Made by a program: the position numbers and the translations under genes. The notes below the pieces were generated by a model. That model had not been told where the DNA came from, made no database searches, and was given only the letters and a program-made list of their open reading frames with translations. Below are positions 5,085 through 6,543 of a stretch of DNA of 6,543 bases, piece by piece. How positions within the stretch are numbered: position 1 is the first letter of the stretch; each line of letters starts with the position of its first letter. Source of the stretch: Erythrobacter sp. (GTDB lineage: Bacteria; Pseudomonadota; Alphaproteobacteria; Sphingomonadales; Sphingomonadaceae); assembly GCA_013214365.1 (NCBI GenBank), contig JABSPI010000035.1:1-6543 (forward strand). The letters are read 5' to 3'.

Positions 5085-6017
5085 ATGACCGCAAATGCCG
5101 CCAATGCAATGGCCATTCCCGCACCACAAACCGAACCAGTCTTGGCCGATATTGTGGCCCGGGTGGGCGAACATTTTGCCAATGTGCTCTATTTCGATCT
5201 GGGCCGGTATTTCATCGCGGCGGGCGCTTTGACCGCATTGCTGTTGATTTTTCGCCGCTGGGCCAAGGCCCGGCAGATCCAGAAACGGCGCGCAAAACCG
5301 GGGGATTATGTCCGCGAAATCCTCTCCTCCACCCGCACGGTCTTGGTGTTCGGGGTGACCACTTTGGCGACTGTGATCGGGGTGGAAACCGGCGTCATTC
5401 ACCTCCACATCCGCGATGCGTCATGGGTCACGATTGCGTGGAATTTTGCCCTGATTGTGGTGTTGCACGATGCCTATTTCTATTGGATCCACCGCGCAAT
5501 GCACACCAAGGCGCTGTTCAAAGCGACCCATCTGCATCACCACAAATCGCGCACGCCCACACCGTGGACCTCCTACAGCTTCACCATCTGGGAAGCGGCG
5601 GCCGAGGCGGCTTTCGTGCCGCTCTTCCTGTTTGCCACCAGCCTGCTTGGCTTTGCCTTTGCCGGTTTTGCGATGGTCTTGTTCCTGTGGAATATGATCA
5701 TCCGCAATGTGATGGCGCATGCCGGGCATGAATTGTTTCCTGCCGGCTGGCTCGATGTGCCGGTGCTCAAATGGATCAGCACCACAACCCATCACGACCT
5801 GCACCATTCCTCGGGCCATAATTTCGGGTTCTATTTCACCTGGTGGGACAAATGGATGGGCACCGAACATCCGCGCTATCGCGAAGAGTTCAACAAAAAC
5901 GCCAAACCCTTGACCTTCCCCTCGATCGGCCCGCGCATGGCGGAGCGGATCGGCGTCACGGCGGCGCTGGTCATGGCCGGCATTGTCACATTCTATGGCG
6001 CCTGGGCCGGCGTATAA
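5085..6017 (+). CDS. Sterol desaturase / fatty acid hydroxylase family membrane di-iron enzyme
   Basis: This 310-residue membrane protein carries the histidine clusters of the fatty acid hydroxylase superfamily, which bind two irons and use O2 to hydroxylate or desaturate lipid chains. Clusters seen: HDAYFYWIHRAMH (His128, 136, 140), HLHHH (149, 151-153), HAGHE (212, 215) and THHDLHH (236, 237, 240, 241). Hydrophobic segments lie near 43-57, 85-104, 114-135, 176-203 and 286-306. The histidines would face the cytoplasm, as is usual for the family. The substrate cannot be read from sequence; bacterial members act on fatty acids, carotenoids, hopanoids or amino-lipids. The start at ATG 5085 has only a weak GGGA eight bases upstream, and a 5-codon frame (5071-5088) overlaps it. 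It follows the membrane AraC regulator by 124 bp, which suggests it is the regulated target. All histidines appear intact. Confidence 0.92.
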   Translation: MTANAANAMAIPAPQTEPVLADIVARVGEHFANVLYFDLGRYFIAAGALTALLLIFRRWAKARQIQKRRAKPGDYVREILSSTRTVLVFGVTTLATVIGVETGVIHLHIRDASWVTIAWNFALIVVLHDAYFYWIHRAMHTKALFKATHLHHHKSRTPTPWTSYSFTIWEAAAEAAFVPLFLFATSLLGFAFAGFAMVLFLWNMIIRNVMAHAGHELFPAGWLDVPVLKWISTTTHHDLHHSSGHNFGFYFTWWDKWMGTEHPRYREEFNKNAKPLTFPSIGPRMAERIGVTAALVMAGIVTFYGAWAGV

Positions 6018-6050
6018 GGCGTGTAAGGGGCGTGTGAGAGGCGCGTGAGG
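6009..6050. repeat. Short tandem repeat across the hydroxylase stop codon
   Basis: A 9-bp unit ggcgtataa (6009-6017, including the stop) is followed by three 11-bp units, ggcgtgtaagg, ggcgtgtgaga and ggcgcgtgagg (6018-6050). As a result a second in-frame stop, TAA at 6024-6026, follows two codons after the first. It looks like local duplication at the gene end. Confidence 0.6.
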
Positions 6051-6070
6051 GACGCTTTGCCCAGTTGAAA

Positions 6071-6117
6071 CGGATCGGTTTGATCCGCTCGGCCCGCCGC
6101 CCCCCTCTCAGGCGGGC
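6071..6117 (+). terminator. Two consecutive hairpins, possible terminator region
   Basis: The first hairpin is cggatc-ggttt-gatccg (6071-6087). The second pairs gcccgcc (6092-6098) with ggcgggc (6111-6117) over a 12-base loop. They lie 54 bases after the hydroxylase stop. Neither is followed by a run of T, so a classical intrinsic terminator is not supported; they could aid factor-dependent termination or protect the mRNA end. Confidence 0.35.
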
Positions 6118-6193
6118 GCGATGATGCGGATCATGGGCGGCGGTCTGCCTGTGCCCTCCCCAGTTTGGCTTGGCAGATCGCCCCCTTCCCCCC

Positions 6194-6231
6194 GGCACCG
6201 ACCTCGCACCGGCCCGGCACCGGCCTCGCAC
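6194..6231. repeat. 16-bp direct repeat with 22-bp period
   Basis: Copies at 6194-6209 and 6216-6231 (ggcaccgacctcgcac and ggcaccggcctcgcac) differ at one base. The 22-bp period is close to two helical turns. They lie 130-170 bases before the phosphatase start, within the non-coding stretch. Either a regulatory pair or a local duplication in GC-rich DNA. Confidence 0.55.
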
Positions 6232-6293
6232 TGTGCGGCCCCGCAAATGGGCGCGCCGCGGCCAAGAATTCGCACAACGCGGCATATGGATAC

Positions 6294-6321
6294 TTGCATG
6301 CGCGGGCGCTTTGCGTACACA
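6294..6321 (+). promoter_or_regulatory. Weak candidate promoter of the phosphatase gene
   Basis: TTGCAT at 6294-6299 and TACACA at 6316-6321 with a 16-bp spacer are the nearest sigma-70-like boxes before the phosphatase start. The match to the -10 consensus is poor, so this is only a suggestion. Confidence 0.2.
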
Positions 6322-6347
6322 GCATCTCACACCCGCCCACCGGTTTT

Positions 6348-6353
6348 TGAGGT
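6348..6353 (+). promoter_or_regulatory. Shine-Dalgarno site selecting TTG start at 6362
   Basis: TGAGGT lies eight bases before TTG 6362. Another in-frame TTG at 6356 is too close to it, and no ATG or GTG precedes the conserved phosphatase motif, so this site decides in favour of 6362. Confidence 0.6.
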
Positions 6354-6361
6354 ATTTGAGC

Positions 6362-6543
6362 TTGGCGAAAATTCTTGGCCTGCTGCGTCATGCAAAGTCC
6401 GATTGGGACGATGGTGCGCTGCGCGATTTTGACCGCGGGCTCAATGATCGCGGCAAACTTGGCGCCGTTCTGGTCGGGGATCACATCCGCGCGCATGGCA
6501 TGGAATGGGACAAGGTGATTGCCAGCCCCGCAATCCGCGTCAA
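6362..6543 (+). CDS. SixA-type histidine phosphatase, 5' part (runs off the edge)
   Basis: The first 60 residues are seen. After an initiating TTG the sequence reads MAKILGLLRHAKSDWDD, with the catalytic RH(A/G) motif at Arg9-His10 on the first strand, then RDFDRGLNDRG, and IASPAIRV at the end, which is the usual second arginine region (SPxxR). This order and spacing match the SixA/phosphohistidine phosphatase branch of the histidine phosphatase superfamily. In E. coli SixA removes phosphate from histidines of phosphotransfer proteins; here the substrate is unknown. The remaining half of the catalytic domain, including the second histidine, lies beyond the window. It is transcribed in the same direction as the hydroxylase but separated by 344 bp with hairpins, so it probably has its own promoter. 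Confidence 0.87.
   Translation, partial: MAKILGLLRHAKSDWDDGALRDFDRGLNDRGKLGAVLVGDHIRAHGMEWDKVIASPAIRV

Larger units (their letters stand above)
6018..6361. other. 344-bp non-coding stretch with repeats and hairpins
   Basis: I see no convincing gene here on either strand; the open frames that cross it lack start signals and are Arg/Pro-rich in the way of shadow frames. It holds, in order, the end of the 11-bp tandem repeat, three small hairpins (6071-6087, 6092-6117, 6121-6134), C-rich runs (6154-6193), a 22-bp-period direct repeat (6194-6231), one arm of an inverted repeat (6260-6270) and the leader of the phosphatase gene. Confidence 0.6.
6260..6380. repeat. 11-bp inverted repeat linking leader and start of phosphatase gene
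   Basis: ggccaagaatt at 6260-6270 is the exact reverse complement of 6370-6380, which covers codons 3-7 of the phosphatase gene. Allowing a 2-base bulge, three further pairs (cgc 6271-6273 with gcg 6365-6367) extend it. In a transcript starting before 6260 the two arms could pair and enclose the ribosome binding site in the loop. Confidence 0.4.

Noticed and set aside
1..6543. CRISPR array, tRNA, rRNA or insertion sequence
   Set aside because: No regularly spaced repeats with unique spacers, no cloverleaf, and no transposase motifs or terminal repeats with target duplication were seen.

Overview
The window looks like chromosomal DNA of a GC-rich alphaproteobacterium, most likely of the Sphingomonadales/Erythrobacteraceae type. 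This is inferred from high GC at codon third positions, Ala/Gly/Arg/Asp-rich proteins, and the general look of the helicase, membrane AraC regulator and fatty-acid-hydroxylase genes. No rRNA or other species marker is present, so the assignment is tentative.

Layout from left to right. At 1-166 (minus) is a start-less remnant of an RHS repeat-associated core, pointing off the left edge. At 139-331 is a small non-coding stretch with a 15-bp tandem array and an imperfect inverted repeat. At 332-853 (minus) is a secreted or periplasmic SnoaL/NTF2-like protein with a signal peptide. A 109-bp divergent intergenic region follows. At 963-3836 (plus) is a large DinG/XPD-type iron-sulfur DNA helicase. 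It overlaps by ATGA a 7-TM membrane-anchored AraC-type regulator at 3833-4960. After a 124-bp gap with an 18-bp tandem repeat comes a membrane di-iron sterol-desaturase/fatty-acid-hydroxylase family enzyme at 5085-6017. A 344-bp repeat- and hairpin-rich non-coding stretch then precedes the 5' end of a SixA-type histidine phosphatase that starts at a TTG (6362) and runs off the right edge.

How the genes may work together. The clearest functional pair is the membrane AraC regulator and the hydroxylase just downstream. A regulator embedded in the membrane next to a lipid-modifying enzyme suggests local lipid-responsive control, with the 18-bp repeat between them as a candidate operator; this is inference. 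The helicase shares a translationally coupled junction with the regulator, but no functional link is evident beyond co-transcription. The NTF2-like gene is transcribed divergently and its role is unknown.

I see no clear new defence or mobile system. The most unusual signals are the RHS remnant, the membrane AraC/hydroxylase pair with its repeat, a possible degenerate exonuclease-like N-terminus on the helicase, and in-frame 9- or 12-bp microrepeats giving acidic/Ser-rich segments in three consecutive genes.
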